Part shown: positions 42,984 to 50,502 of the stretch, in pieces
Position numbering within the stretch: position 1 is the first letter of the stretch
Layout: each line of letters opens with the position of its first letter
Assembly: GCF_947504135.1 (NCBI RefSeq)
Contig: NZ_CANNGG010000002.1
Coordinates: 434,001 to 498,000 of the forward strand
Origin: an uncultured Tenacibaculum sp.
GTDB taxonomy: Bacteria > Bacteroidota > Bacteroidia > Flavobacteriales > Flavobacteriaceae
Direction of reading: 5' to 3'
Length of the DNA stretch: 64,000 nt
Translations under genes and position numbers: made by a program
The notes under the pieces: model-generated
What the model was told of the DNA's origin: nothing
Database searches by the model: none
What the model saw: the letters and a program-made list of their open reading frames with translations, nothing else

Positions 42984-43017
42984 AAAGGGAGGCAAAATTG
43001 CCTCCCTTTTTATTTTT
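42982..43017. terminator. Bidirectional terminator between convergent genes
   Basis: A 14-bp stem (aaaaagggaggcaa and its complement, two-base loop) starts within the stop codon of the plus-strand gene and ends within the stop region of the minus-strand gene at 43010. T runs exist on both sides. Confidence 0.85.
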
Positions 43018-43471
43018 TTGATTCTTTGTTTTCACCTTTAAGCTTTCTTATAAGTTTGCGGTGGAATTCGTATTCGGCAACTTCAAGACGAAGTATTTTC
43101 TTGTAAGGTAGAATTTTAATAAGTTTAGAATAAAACTCATTTTTTGTTTCGTATTGTTCTTTAGAAACCGCGTTGATTCTTTCGATTATTTGTTTAGATT
43201 CACTTTCAGATAAATTATCGATACCGCCATCGGCCATAATTCTTTTTTTAATACTGCGTCGTTCTTCTCTGTGCAGTTGCATCATTTCTTTGTCGTACAC
43301 ATTGTATAAAGGCCAAAATTTTTCGGCTTCTTTTTCCGTTAAATCTAACTTTTCAGTAAGAAAAGCTACTTTGAATGCATGAATTTTTTCTGAATCTCCT
43401 TTTTTTGTTTGAGCTTGAGTAACCAAGCTGCTTAAGAGTAAAAAAAAGAATAAAAGTATATTTTTTCTCAT
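43010..43471 (-). CDS. Spy/CpxP-like periplasmic protein of the sigma-factor cluster
   Basis: A 153-residue exported protein with signal peptide MRKNILLFFFLLLSSLVTQA. The mature part is helical and very charged: KVAFLTEKLDLTEKEAEKFW resembles the LTxxQ-type repeat region of Spy/CpxP proteins, with LTEKLDLTEKEAEKFWPLYN as core. The C-terminal tail is Lys-rich. Members sense or buffer misfolded envelope proteins. It is the last gene of a three-gene run with an anti-sigma-like protein (one-base gap) and an ECF sigma factor, so a role in the same envelope response is inferred. The similarity to Spy is at the level of pattern only. Confidence 0.7.
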   Translation of the reverse strand: MRKNILLFFFLLLSSLVTQAQTKKGDSEKIHAFKVAFLTEKLDLTEKEAEKFWPLYNVYDKEMMQLHREERRSIKKRIMADGGIDNLSESESKQIIERINAVSKEQYETKNEFYSKLIKILPYKKILRLEVAEYEFHRKLIRKLKGENKESKK

Positions 43472-43472
43472 C

Positions 43473-44000
43473 TTATTCTATATCGTTTAAGGGTGTTGTA
43501 GTATCAAGTATATAATTTTCTAGGCTTTCATCGCTAATAGAAGCAAATAGATCTTCTTCAATATCAGAAGTATTTATAGCTGCAGCTAATTCTTCTGTAT
43601 AGGTTTCTCCATATCCATTTTCATACCAAGACTCAATATCAGTAATGGTAATATCATCAAAAGTTGTTTTTTGAGTATTGAAATAATTAATTCCAATAAA
43701 AAGCAAAATAGAAGCTGCTGCTGCTATTGGTATGTATTGTAAAAATCGTTCTTTAAGCGAAATAATTTTTACTTCTTTATTTTTTTCAGAAGTTAATCTT
43801 TCAAAAATAGAATTGTCTAAACTTTGAAAATATTTGGTAGGAGTTGCATATGCTTTTTCTTTTGGTAAACTATCTACAAAGTTGATAGAAGAAAGGTTTT
43901 TTTCTACTTCTTGAAAATAATTTTCAGGAGTAGAAAAACCAGTATTCTTACCTACTTTTTGGTTTAAAAAATCTATTGTATGTTTTAACTCTTTGTTCAT
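43473..44000 (-). CDS. Putative anti-sigma factor with one transmembrane helix
   Basis: This 175-residue protein has a cytoplasmic N-terminal half, one membrane helix (about residues 91-107, IPIAAAASILLFIGINYF) and an acidic periplasmic tail. Two FxxPxxYF segments (FSTPENYFQEV and YATPTKYFQSL) appear in the first half. No zinc-binding HxxxCxxC motif is present, so it is not a classical ZAS anti-sigma factor. Its role as the regulator of the adjoining ECF sigma factor is inferred from order, topology and size. It lies 33 bases after the sigma gene. Confidence 0.65.
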   Translation of the reverse strand: MNKELKHTIDFLNQKVGKNTGFSTPENYFQEVEKNLSSINFVDSLPKEKAYATPTKYFQSLDNSIFERLTSEKNKEVKIISLKERFLQYIPIAAAASILLFIGINYFNTQKTTFDDITITDIESWYENGYGETYTEELAAAINTSDIEEDLFASISDESLENYILDTTTPLNDIE

Positions 44001-44033
44001 TACTTTAGTAAGACTATGTTTTAGTTAAAAGGT

Positions 44034-44579
44034 TTAATTATAGTTTTTTATATATTTCTCAATTTTTTTGACAGCTATATGATATGATGCTTTTAAAGCG
44101 CCTACCGAGGTTTCTAAAACATCAGAAATCTCTTCATATTTCATTTCTTCAAAATACTTCATATTAAAGACTAACTGTTGTTTTTGAGGTAACGTTGCGA
44201 TTGCTTTTTGTAAAATTAGTTGTACTTCGTCACCAGTGAATAACAAATCACTGTCTAGGCTTGAAACTAACTGTTGTTGATAGTTATTAATATCAATGTT
44301 TTTTTCTTTCGCCTTTTTATTGATGAAAGTTATAGCTTCATTGGTTGCAATTCGATACATCCAAGAGTATAGTTTACTATCTCTTTTAAAATTATCAATA
44401 TTTTTAAAAACTTTTATGAAAGTATTTTGTAAAACATCATCAGCATCATCGTGAGAAATCACAATCTTTCGGATATGCCAATACAATCGCTCTTTATATT
44501 GCGATAGTAGGTGCTTAAAAGCAGTCTCTTTTGTTTTAGACTGCTGCAATTGATCTATAAGAGTAATTTCGTCAATCAA
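44034..44579 (-). CDS. ECF-type RNA polymerase sigma factor
   Basis: A 181-residue sigma-70 family protein of the extracytoplasmic function class. Region 2 is at about residues 25-95 (YWHIRKIVISHDDADDVLQN, FIKVFKN, LYSWMYRIATNEAI) and region 4 at about 120-175 (LPQKQQLVFNMKYFEEMKYE, then EISDVLETSVGALKASYHIA). The apparent start is TTG 44579, directly after an in-frame stop; no upstream ATG is possible and the next Met lies inside region 2, so TTG is preferred. It heads a run with the anti-sigma-like and Spy-like genes. Its target promoters are unknown. Confidence 0.92.
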   Translation of the reverse strand: MIDEITLIDQLQQSKTKETAFKHLLSQYKERLYWHIRKIVISHDDADDVLQNTFIKVFKNIDNFKRDSKLYSWMYRIATNEAITFINKKAKEKNIDINNYQQQLVSSLDSDLLFTGDEVQLILQKAIATLPQKQQLVFNMKYFEEMKYEEISDVLETSVGALKASYHIAVKKIEKYIKNYN

Positions 44580-44642
44580 CTAAAGTAGTTTAGCTGTTAG
44601 ACTTTAAAGATAGTAAAAGGTTTAAAAAGGTAACTAATTCGC

Positions 44643-46085
44643 TTAATCTTTTCTTTTAGTACAACCAAATAAACGTTTCTCTTTAATGGTTTCAGACACA
44701 CCTTTAGGAAGCATTTCTTCCCATCCATCTTCTCCGTTTTTAATCATTTGTAGTACTTTTCTAGAAAAAATATGTAAGATTTCAGGGTCAAAATCTTTAA
44801 TGTCGATAAGTCTACCATTATTTTTAAAGAACTTGTACAGCTCTTTCATTCTCGGATGTACCTTTAAATTTTCACTGGTTATAAACTCTCCTGTTTCCTC
44901 ATCCTTGTATGGATACATATAGACCTTAAGGTCGCGATAAAATAGTTTACCAAAAGCTTCAAGGATACCACCACTTAAATCACGATAATATTTTTCATCA
45001 AAAATTTGAATAAGGTTATATACTCCCATGGCTAACCCCATACGTTCTTTAGTAAATTCACTAAAGTATTCTACTAATTTAAAATATTCTTGATAGTTTG
45101 TAATCATTACATTCAAACCTAAAGAACATAGTAACTCGGCCCTGTCTAGGAAATCACGTTCGTTAATTTCTCCTTCAGCACGAAGGTTACTTAGTGTAAT
45201 TTCAAAAATTATTTTTGTTTTTTTAGGGTCTACTTTTTTCTCTTCGAAGAATAATTGTTTAGAGCGTTCAAACATATCCATGTTAACTTTAGTAACAGGA
45301 CGGTAACTACCACGTAGAGCTAAAATATTCTTCTTGTAAAGTACTTGAGCAGGTAGCATATTGTTTCCGTCAGGACCAAACATTACTGCATTAGTCATAC
45401 CGTTTTTAACAAGTTGTAAACTCATTAAACGATTGTCTACGTACATAAATCGAGGTCCAGAGAAATTAATCATGTCAATTTCTAAGCGATCCTTATCAAT
45501 ATTGTCATAAAAAGATTTTAATAAATCTTTTGGATTGTCATTTAAATAGTAAGCCCCGTAAATTAAATTTACACCTAAAACTCCTAATGTTTCCTGTTGT
45601 TGACGAGCGTCAGTTTCTTTGAAACGAAGGTGTAAAACAATTTCATTATAATCCTCTAAAGGGTCCAATTGGAAACGAATTCCAACCCAACCATGACCTT
45701 TAAACTTTTTGGAGAAGTTAATGGTTGCTACAGTATTGGCATAACTAAAAAAAAGTTTATCAGGATGTTTTTGTCGGGTAAGACGTTCCTCAATTAAGTC
45801 CATTTCATGTTTTAACATCTTCTTTAATCGAGGTTCCGTAACATAACGGTTGTCTTTTTCTATACCATAAATGGCATCAGAGAAATCTTTATCATACGCA
45901 CTCATTGCTTTTGCGATGGTTCCTGAAGCACCACCAGCTCTAAAAAAGTTACGAACAGTTTCTTGACCAGCACCAATTTCAGCGAAAGTTCCATATATAT
46001 GAGCGTTTAAATTAATTTTTAACGCTTTCATTGTCGTAGTTGGTACCGTATTTATTTTTTGATCTCCTTTTAACGTAATTGCCAT
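44643..46085 (-). CDS. Large conserved protein of unknown function
   Basis: The 480-residue protein is soluble, without signal peptide or membrane helix. The striking block is FAEIGAGQETVRNFFRAGGA (about residues 36-55), continued by SGTIAKAMSAYDKDFSDAIYG; I recall close versions in very distant bacteria. Database entries of this kind are sometimes labelled nicotinate-nucleotide adenylyltransferase or TonB-dependent receptor, but I see neither the HxGH nucleotidyltransferase motif nor a barrel, so both labels look wrong. It has a well-spaced promoter (46110-46141), divergent from the MBL hydrolase. A catalytic role is possible but unproven. Confidence 0.75.
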   Translation of the reverse strand: MAITLKGDQKINTVPTTTMKALKINLNAHIYGTFAEIGAGQETVRNFFRAGGASGTIAKAMSAYDKDFSDAIYGIEKDNRYVTEPRLKKMLKHEMDLIEERLTRQKHPDKLFFSYANTVATINFSKKFKGHGWVGIRFQLDPLEDYNEIVLHLRFKETDARQQQETLGVLGVNLIYGAYYLNDNPKDLLKSFYDNIDKDRLEIDMINFSGPRFMYVDNRLMSLQLVKNGMTNAVMFGPDGNNMLPAQVLYKKNILALRGSYRPVTKVNMDMFERSKQLFFEEKKVDPKKTKIIFEITLSNLRAEGEINERDFLDRAELLCSLGLNVMITNYQEYFKLVEYFSEFTKERMGLAMGVYNLIQIFDEKYYRDLSGGILEAFGKLFYRDLKVYMYPYKDEETGEFITSENLKVHPRMKELYKFFKNNGRLIDIKDFDPEILHIFSRKVLQMIKNGEDGWEEMLPKGVSETIKEKRLFGCTKRKD

Positions 46086-46109
46086 TTTTTAGTTTTTAGT
46101 TACGTGTTA

Positions 46110-46141
46110 CAAATGTACTGAAATTAGGAAAGAACAGACAA
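46110..46141 (-). promoter_or_regulatory. Promoter of the 480-residue protein
   Basis: Minus-strand TTG (46141-46139) and TACATTTG (46117-46110) are 21 bases apart and fit TTG-N17-23-TAnnTTTG. The leader is about 20 bases. Confidence 0.65.
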
Positions 46142-46150
46142 TTTTTGTCG

Positions 46151-46158
46151 TACTTTTG
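46151..46158 (+). promoter_or_regulatory. -7 element of the MBL hydrolase gene
   Basis: TACTTTTG matches TAnnTTTG and ends eight bases before the ATG at 46167, predicting a nearly leaderless message. It sits next to the divergent promoter of the 480-residue protein. Confidence 0.5.
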
Positions 46159-46166
46159 TAGTAGAA

Positions 46167-46943
46167 ATGAAGGAAAAAAAACAATTAAAAATTACTTTTT
46201 TAGGAACAGGAACTTCTACGGGAGTTCCGATGATTGCAAGTAAACATCCAGTAGCTTTATCTAGAAATCCGAGAGATAAAAGGTTACGTTCTTCTATCTT
46301 AGTATCTTGGGACGAGTTCAATTATGTAATTGACTGCGGTCCTGATTTTCGTCAGCAAATGATAAGAGAAGAAGTAGCATCTATTAACGGAATTTTATTT
46401 ACTCACGAACATGCAGATCACATTGCGGGGTTGGATGAAATTCGTCCGTATTGTTTCCAAATGGGAGCTGTTCCAATTTATTTATTAGAACGAGTTTTAA
46501 ATGTTTTAAAAAAGCGTTATGATTATGTTTTTGCGACAGAAAACCGATATCCAAGTGCACCAAGTGTGGCTCCAACTGTTATTTCACATAAAAAAAGTTT
46601 TGAGTTAGACGGAGTAAAGGTAACTCCAATTGAAGTAATGCATGGTAACTTACCAATTCTTGGATACCGTTTTAATAACGTAGCATATATAACCGATATT
46701 AAAACTATTTCTGAAGAAGAGAAAGAAAAACTAAATGATTTAGATGTTTTAATTGTTACAGGTTTGCGAAGAGAGCCTCATAAGACACATTTTAACTTAG
46801 AAGAATCGTTAAGTTTTATAGAAGAGATTAAACCCAAGAAAGCATATCTAACCCATATTAGTGAGCTTTTAGGATTACATGATGAGGTTGAGAAAGAGTT
46901 GCCTGAAAATGTGTTCTTGGCTTACGACGGATTAAAAGTTTAG
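46167..46943 (+). CDS. MBL-fold metallo-hydrolase (PhnP/RNase Z-like)
   Basis: A 258-residue cytoplasmic metallo-beta-lactamase fold protein. Metal ligands are clear: FTHEHADHIAGLDEIRP supplies HxHxDH, IEVMHGNLPILGYRF a further His, YITDIKT the bridging Asp, and KAYLTHISELLGLHDE the last His. The opening ITFLGTGTSTGVPMIASKHP is typical of the PhnP-like group, which includes phosphodiesterases acting on cyclic phosphates. No phn genes are nearby, so the natural substrate is unknown. The gene has a promoter at the ATG and is followed by yaaA after about 90 bases. Confidence 0.88.
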   Translation: MKEKKQLKITFLGTGTSTGVPMIASKHPVALSRNPRDKRLRSSILVSWDEFNYVIDCGPDFRQQMIREEVASINGILFTHEHADHIAGLDEIRPYCFQMGAVPIYLLERVLNVLKKRYDYVFATENRYPSAPSVAPTVISHKKSFELDGVKVTPIEVMHGNLPILGYRFNNVAYITDIKTISEEEKEKLNDLDVLIVTGLRREPHKTHFNLEESLSFIEEIKPKKAYLTHISELLGLHDEVEKELPENVFLAYDGLKV

Positions 46944-46974
46944 TATTAAAAATATCAATACTACAATTAATATA

Positions 46975-46991
46975 AATTACTTAAAGTAATT
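46975..46991. promoter_or_regulatory. 17-base palindrome upstream of yaaA
   Basis: AATTACTT-A-AAGTAATT is a perfect palindrome centred at 46983, about 54 bases before the yaaA ATG. It lacks a T run, so an operator is as likely as a weak terminator. No regulator is identified. Confidence 0.35.
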
Positions 46992-47036
46992 GATGTTTTT
47001 AAAATAGCTTCTTATTTTTACTTTAAATTTTACAGC

Positions 47037-47795
47037 ATGAAAATTATTATATCACCAGCAAAATCGTTAGACTTTGAAAGCAAAGCTACTACTGATGTAT
47101 ATACACAACCTAGGTTTTTAGAGCAATCTGAAAAACTGAATAAGAAGTTAAGAACATTGTCAAGAAAAAAATTAAGCGAGTTAATGAAGATTTCTGATGA
47201 TTTGGCAAGTTTAAATTATGATAGAAATCAAGATTGGCAACCTCCTTTTTCTTTAGATAATGCAAAACAAGCAGTGTTTGCATTTACAGGTGAAGTGTAT
47301 AGAGGTATTGATGCTAATTCAATTTCAGAAGATAAGATTCCTGTTTTACAAAACAAGTTGAGAATTTTATCAGGGCTGTATGGTTTATTAAAGCCTTTAG
47401 ATTTAATTCAACCATATCGTTTAGAAATGGGGACTAAGTTAAAAGTAGGAAGAAGAGAAAACTTATATAAGTTTTGGGATACTACATTAGCAGAGTCACT
47501 TAATGAAGAGTTAGAAGATGGTGAGTTGTTAATCAACTTGGCAAGTACAGAGTATTTTAAAGCACTTCCTAAGAAAACATTAAAAGTGCCTATGATAACT
47601 CCAGTATTTAAAGATTTTAAAAATGGACAGTATAAAACGATTATGACTTTTGCTAAAAAAGCGAGGGGATTAATGGTACGTTACATTATAGACAATAATG
47701 TAGAAACTTTAGAAGAGTTAAAAGGTTTTGATATTGAAGGGTATGGTTTTTCTGAAGAAATGTCTACCGAAACTGAATTAGTATTTACAAGATAA
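47037..47795 (+). CDS. yaaA: Peroxide stress protein YaaA (DUF328)
   Basis: YaaA lowers free intracellular iron during peroxide stress in E. coli, protecting DNA and proteins. The 252-residue length is standard. Family landmarks include the opening MKIIISPAKSLDFES, AVFAFTGEVYRGIDA, LRILSGLYGLLKPLDLIQPY, RLEMGTKLKVGRRENLYKFW, INLASTEYFKAL and the C-terminal MTFAKKARGLMVRYII. The start is ATG 47037. A sanA-like gene starts directly after the stop, so both are coexpressed. A palindrome lies in the upstream gap and may be regulatory, though no OxyR site can be proven. Confidence 0.93.
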   Translation: MKIIISPAKSLDFESKATTDVYTQPRFLEQSEKLNKKLRTLSRKKLSELMKISDDLASLNYDRNQDWQPPFSLDNAKQAVFAFTGEVYRGIDANSISEDKIPVLQNKLRILSGLYGLLKPLDLIQPYRLEMGTKLKVGRRENLYKFWDTTLAESLNEELEDGELLINLASTEYFKALPKKTLKVPMITPVFKDFKNGQYKTIMTFAKKARGLMVRYIIDNNVETLEELKGFDIEGYGFSEEMSTETELVFTR

Positions 47796-48434
47796 ATGAA
47801 ACGAAAAAAAGTTGCTATTCTTTTTCTTTTAAGTTGTTTACTAGTTGTTACTTCTATTTATGTTTCAAACAAAGTAATAATTAAAAACGCAGAAGAAAAA
47901 CTATTTAATACTACAGAAACAATACCTAAAAATAAAGTAGGATTGTTATTAGGTACGGTAAAGTATTTATCTGATGGTAGGGTGAATTTGTACTATCAAT
48001 TTAGATTGAATGCTGCTGTGGAGTTATACAAAGCTAAAAAAATTGATTTTATTTTAGTAAGTGGCGATAATGGCTCCGAAGGATATGATGAACCAACCGA
48101 TTTTAAAAATGATTTGATTAAAGCGGGAATTCCTGAAGATAAAATCTATTTAGATTATGCTGGTTTTAGAACGTTAGATTCGGTAGTAAGAATTAAAGAA
48201 ATTTTCGGGCAGACTTCAGTTACTATCATATCTCAGCAGTTTCATAATGAAAGAGCTTTATACTTAGCATATCATTTTGAGATTGATGCGATAGCCTTTA
48301 ATGCTAAAGGAGTTTCAGGAAAAAAAGCAATAAAAGTCCAGCTAAGAGAATACTTAGCTAGAGTAAAAGTTTTTGTTGATATATTTTTTAATATAAAACC
48401 TAAATTTTTAGGAGAACCAATAGAGATAAAATAG
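47796..48434 (+). CDS. SanA/YdcF-like DUF218 membrane protein
   Basis: A 212-residue protein with one N-terminal membrane anchor (about residues 5-24, VAILFLLSCLLVVTSIYVSN) and a periplasmic DUF218 domain. The domain shows GLLLGTVKYLSDGRVNLYYQ, ILVSGDNGSEGYDEPTD, the TLDSVVRIKEIF helix and IISQQFHNERALYLA. E. coli SanA affects envelope barrier function and vancomycin entry at high temperature; the biochemical activity is not established. The gene starts directly after the yaaA stop. It ends close to the convergent sdaA with only six bases between them. Confidence 0.85.
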   Translation: MKRKKVAILFLLSCLLVVTSIYVSNKVIIKNAEEKLFNTTETIPKNKVGLLLGTVKYLSDGRVNLYYQFRLNAAVELYKAKKIDFILVSGDNGSEGYDEPTDFKNDLIKAGIPEDKIYLDYAGFRTLDSVVRIKEIFGQTSVTIISQQFHNERALYLAYHFEIDAIAFNAKGVSGKKAIKVQLREYLARVKVFVDIFFNIKPKFLGEPIEIK

Positions 48435-48440
48435 TAGATA

Positions 48441-49865
48441 TTAACAGTCCGCTAATCGTACAGTTACGGCTAAACCTCCTTCAGAAGTTTCTTTATAATT
48501 TCTATTCATATCTTTAGCTGTTTCCCACATGGTATCAACTACTTTGTCTAAAGGAACTTTAGATTCTTTTGGGTTTGTTTCTAAAGCTAATTCAGCAGCG
48601 TTAATAGCTTTAATGGCTCCCATAGCATTACGTTCAATACAAGGCACTTGTACTAATCCGCCAATAGGATCGCATGTAAGTCCTAAATGATGTTCCATGG
48701 CAATTTCAGCAGCAACTAAGCATTGAGACGGGGTTCCGCCTAACAATTCTGTTAATGCAGCAGCGGCCATTGCAGAGGAAACACCAATTTCAGCCTGACA
48801 ACCACCCATAGCTGCAGAAATTGTAGCATTCTTCTTAAAGATACTTCCTATTTCCCCAGCAACAAGTAAGAACTTTTTAACATGTTCAAAAGTAGCATTG
48901 TGGTTTTCTATTACTAAGTAATACATGATTACAGCAGGAATAACTCCAGCACTTCCATTAGTAGGAGCGGTAACAACTCTACCTAAAGCAGCATTTACTT
49001 CGTTAACAGATAATGCTAAACAGCTTACCCATTTTAAAATTTCACGAAACTTAACTTCGGTGCCTCTAATAGCAGTAATCCATTCTTGTTGATTAGTGTA
49101 TTGAGCATCTTTAATAAGTTTTTGGTGTGTTTCAAATGCACGTCGCTTTACATTTAATCCACCAGGTAAAGTTCCTTGAGTATGGCAACCTATGTACATA
49201 CACTCTAACATTGTACTCCATACACGATGTAACTCTTTATCTATTTCTTCAGCAGAATTAATTACAAGTTCGTTTTGGTAAACTATGTCAGAAATGTTTA
49301 ACCTTTCCTTTTCACAATAAGCTTCAAGCTCAGTAGCTCTGTTGATTGGAAATGGAAAGTTTTGTTTATTAATTTCAATATCTTCAGCAAGATTATCATC
49401 TTCTTGTACAATAAAACCTCCACCGATAGAATAGTATGTTTCTGTAGAAATTTCTACACCGTTAGCATATCCTCTAAAAGTCATTCCATTGGCATGAAAA
49501 GGTAAAAACTCCTTATTGAATGTTACTGAGCCATTGGCAAAAGCAATATTTCTTTCATTGTTAAAAAACAAAAGCTCTTTGGTTTGTATATCACTAATAA
49601 TAACATCGATTGTTTCAATAGGAATGTATTCCGGATCAGCACCACTTAAACCTAATAAAACAGCTAAATCTGTCGCATGCCCTTTGCCTGTTAATGAAAG
49701 AGAGCCATACAAGTCTACTTTTATTTCTTCAATTAAAAGAAACTCATTTGTTTCTTTTAATTTGTGTATCCATTGTTGTGCTGCTCTCCAAGGACCAAGG
49801 GTATGGGAGCTTGAAGGTCCCACCCCAATTTTAAGCATATCAAAAACGCTAATAAATTGCGACAT
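48441..49865 (-). CDS. sdaA: L-serine ammonia-lyase, iron-sulfur type
   Basis: This enzyme deaminates L-serine to pyruvate and ammonia with a [4Fe-4S] cluster. The 474-residue single chain has the beta domain first (SVFDMLKIGVGPSSSHTLGP at residues 5-24) and the alpha domain later. Cluster-region cysteines are visible in GGCQAEIGVSSAMAAAALTE, LGLTCDPIGGLVQVPCIERN and near the terminal residue (RLADC). The last Cys is the substrate-mimicking tail residue known in this class. ATG 49865 is followed by MSQFISVFDM. It is convergent with sanA. No neighbour in serine metabolism is present. Confidence 0.95.
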   Translation of the reverse strand: MSQFISVFDMLKIGVGPSSSHTLGPWRAAQQWIHKLKETNEFLLIEEIKVDLYGSLSLTGKGHATDLAVLLGLSGADPEYIPIETIDVIISDIQTKELLFFNNERNIAFANGSVTFNKEFLPFHANGMTFRGYANGVEISTETYYSIGGGFIVQEDDNLAEDIEINKQNFPFPINRATELEAYCEKERLNISDIVYQNELVINSAEEIDKELHRVWSTMLECMYIGCHTQGTLPGGLNVKRRAFETHQKLIKDAQYTNQQEWITAIRGTEVKFREILKWVSCLALSVNEVNAALGRVVTAPTNGSAGVIPAVIMYYLVIENHNATFEHVKKFLLVAGEIGSIFKKNATISAAMGGCQAEIGVSSAMAAAALTELLGGTPSQCLVAAEIAMEHHLGLTCDPIGGLVQVPCIERNAMGAIKAINAAELALETNPKESKVPLDKVVDTMWETAKDMNRNYKETSEGGLAVTVRLADC

Positions 49866-49894
49866 AAATATAAGTTGTTTGTTGGTGGCTAAAA

Positions 49895-49929
49895 TAAAAA
49901 AATCCTGTATTTAAAACTTAAATACAGGA
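49895..49929 (-). terminator. Terminator of the DUF2853 gene
   Basis: A perfect 12-bp stem (tcctgtatttaa at 49903-49914 with its complement at 49918-49929) has a three-base loop and, on the minus strand, a T run. Confidence 0.8.
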
Positions 49930-49953
49930 CTTATATTTCTTAAAAGAATGTTA

Positions 49954-50295
49954 TTACATTCCGTAAATAGACTCTTTGTCAAATTTCTTAACTAACATGT
50001 AGTACACTACCGCACGGTACTTGTTTCTTTCTGACCTACCGATTCTTTCCATTACTTCATCAATGGCCTTATCTAAAGCAGGACTATCATCTAATCCTAG
50101 TTTTTTAATTAAGAAGTTTTTCTTTACAGTTTCTAATTCTTTAGGGTCACTACCAGATACTGTTTCAGCATCGTTTTTATAGATAGAAGGCCCTAAACCT
50201 TTAGTTACAGCAGTTAATAAATCGGTGTTTGAACGAATGTCTCTATCGTCCATGAACTTCTTATAAAGTGCTACTTTTTCGTCAAATTTACTCAT
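49954..50295 (-). CDS. DUF2853-family protein
   Basis: This 113-residue soluble protein has the marks of DUF2853: KGLGPSIYKNDAETVSGSDP followed by KELETVKKNFLIKKLGL and a helical C-terminus (ERIGRSERNKYRAVVYYMLV). The fold is helical, and no function is known for the family. The full consensus promoter at 50348-50377 and the terminator directly downstream show that it is its own transcription unit with a leader of about 50 bases. Nothing in the sequence or surroundings suggests a job. Confidence 0.88.
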   Translation of the reverse strand: MSKFDEKVALYKKFMDDRDIRSNTDLLTAVTKGLGPSIYKNDAETVSGSDPKELETVKKNFLIKKLGLDDSPALDKAIDEVMERIGRSERNKYRAVVYYMLVKKFDKESIYGM

Positions 50296-50347
50296 GATTT
50301 TTTGTTTAAAATTAGATGTTAAATTCTCTTGAATTTTTTAATTCTTT

Positions 50348-50377
50348 CAAATATAGGAAAATAATTGGTTCTTTCAA
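50348..50377 (-). promoter_or_regulatory. Promoter of the DUF2853 gene
   Basis: Minus-strand TTG (50377-50375) and TATATTTG (50355-50348) are 19 bases apart, an ideal match to TTG-N17-23-TAnnTTTG. Confidence 0.72.
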
Positions 50378-50502
50378 GCATCTTAGAGTTAATAAGCTTT
50401 TAACGTATATTTTGTTAATTAAATTGTTGAAAACAATTAGTTTTTTTGTTAAAAGGGTATTGTTCTTGTTGTAACTTTAAAGTAAATTCAAATCTTTAGC
50501 TT

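Noticed and set aside
44643..46085. Nicotinate-nucleotide adenylyltransferase or TonB-dependent receptor
   Set aside because: No HxGH motif, no signal peptide and no barrel pattern are present.
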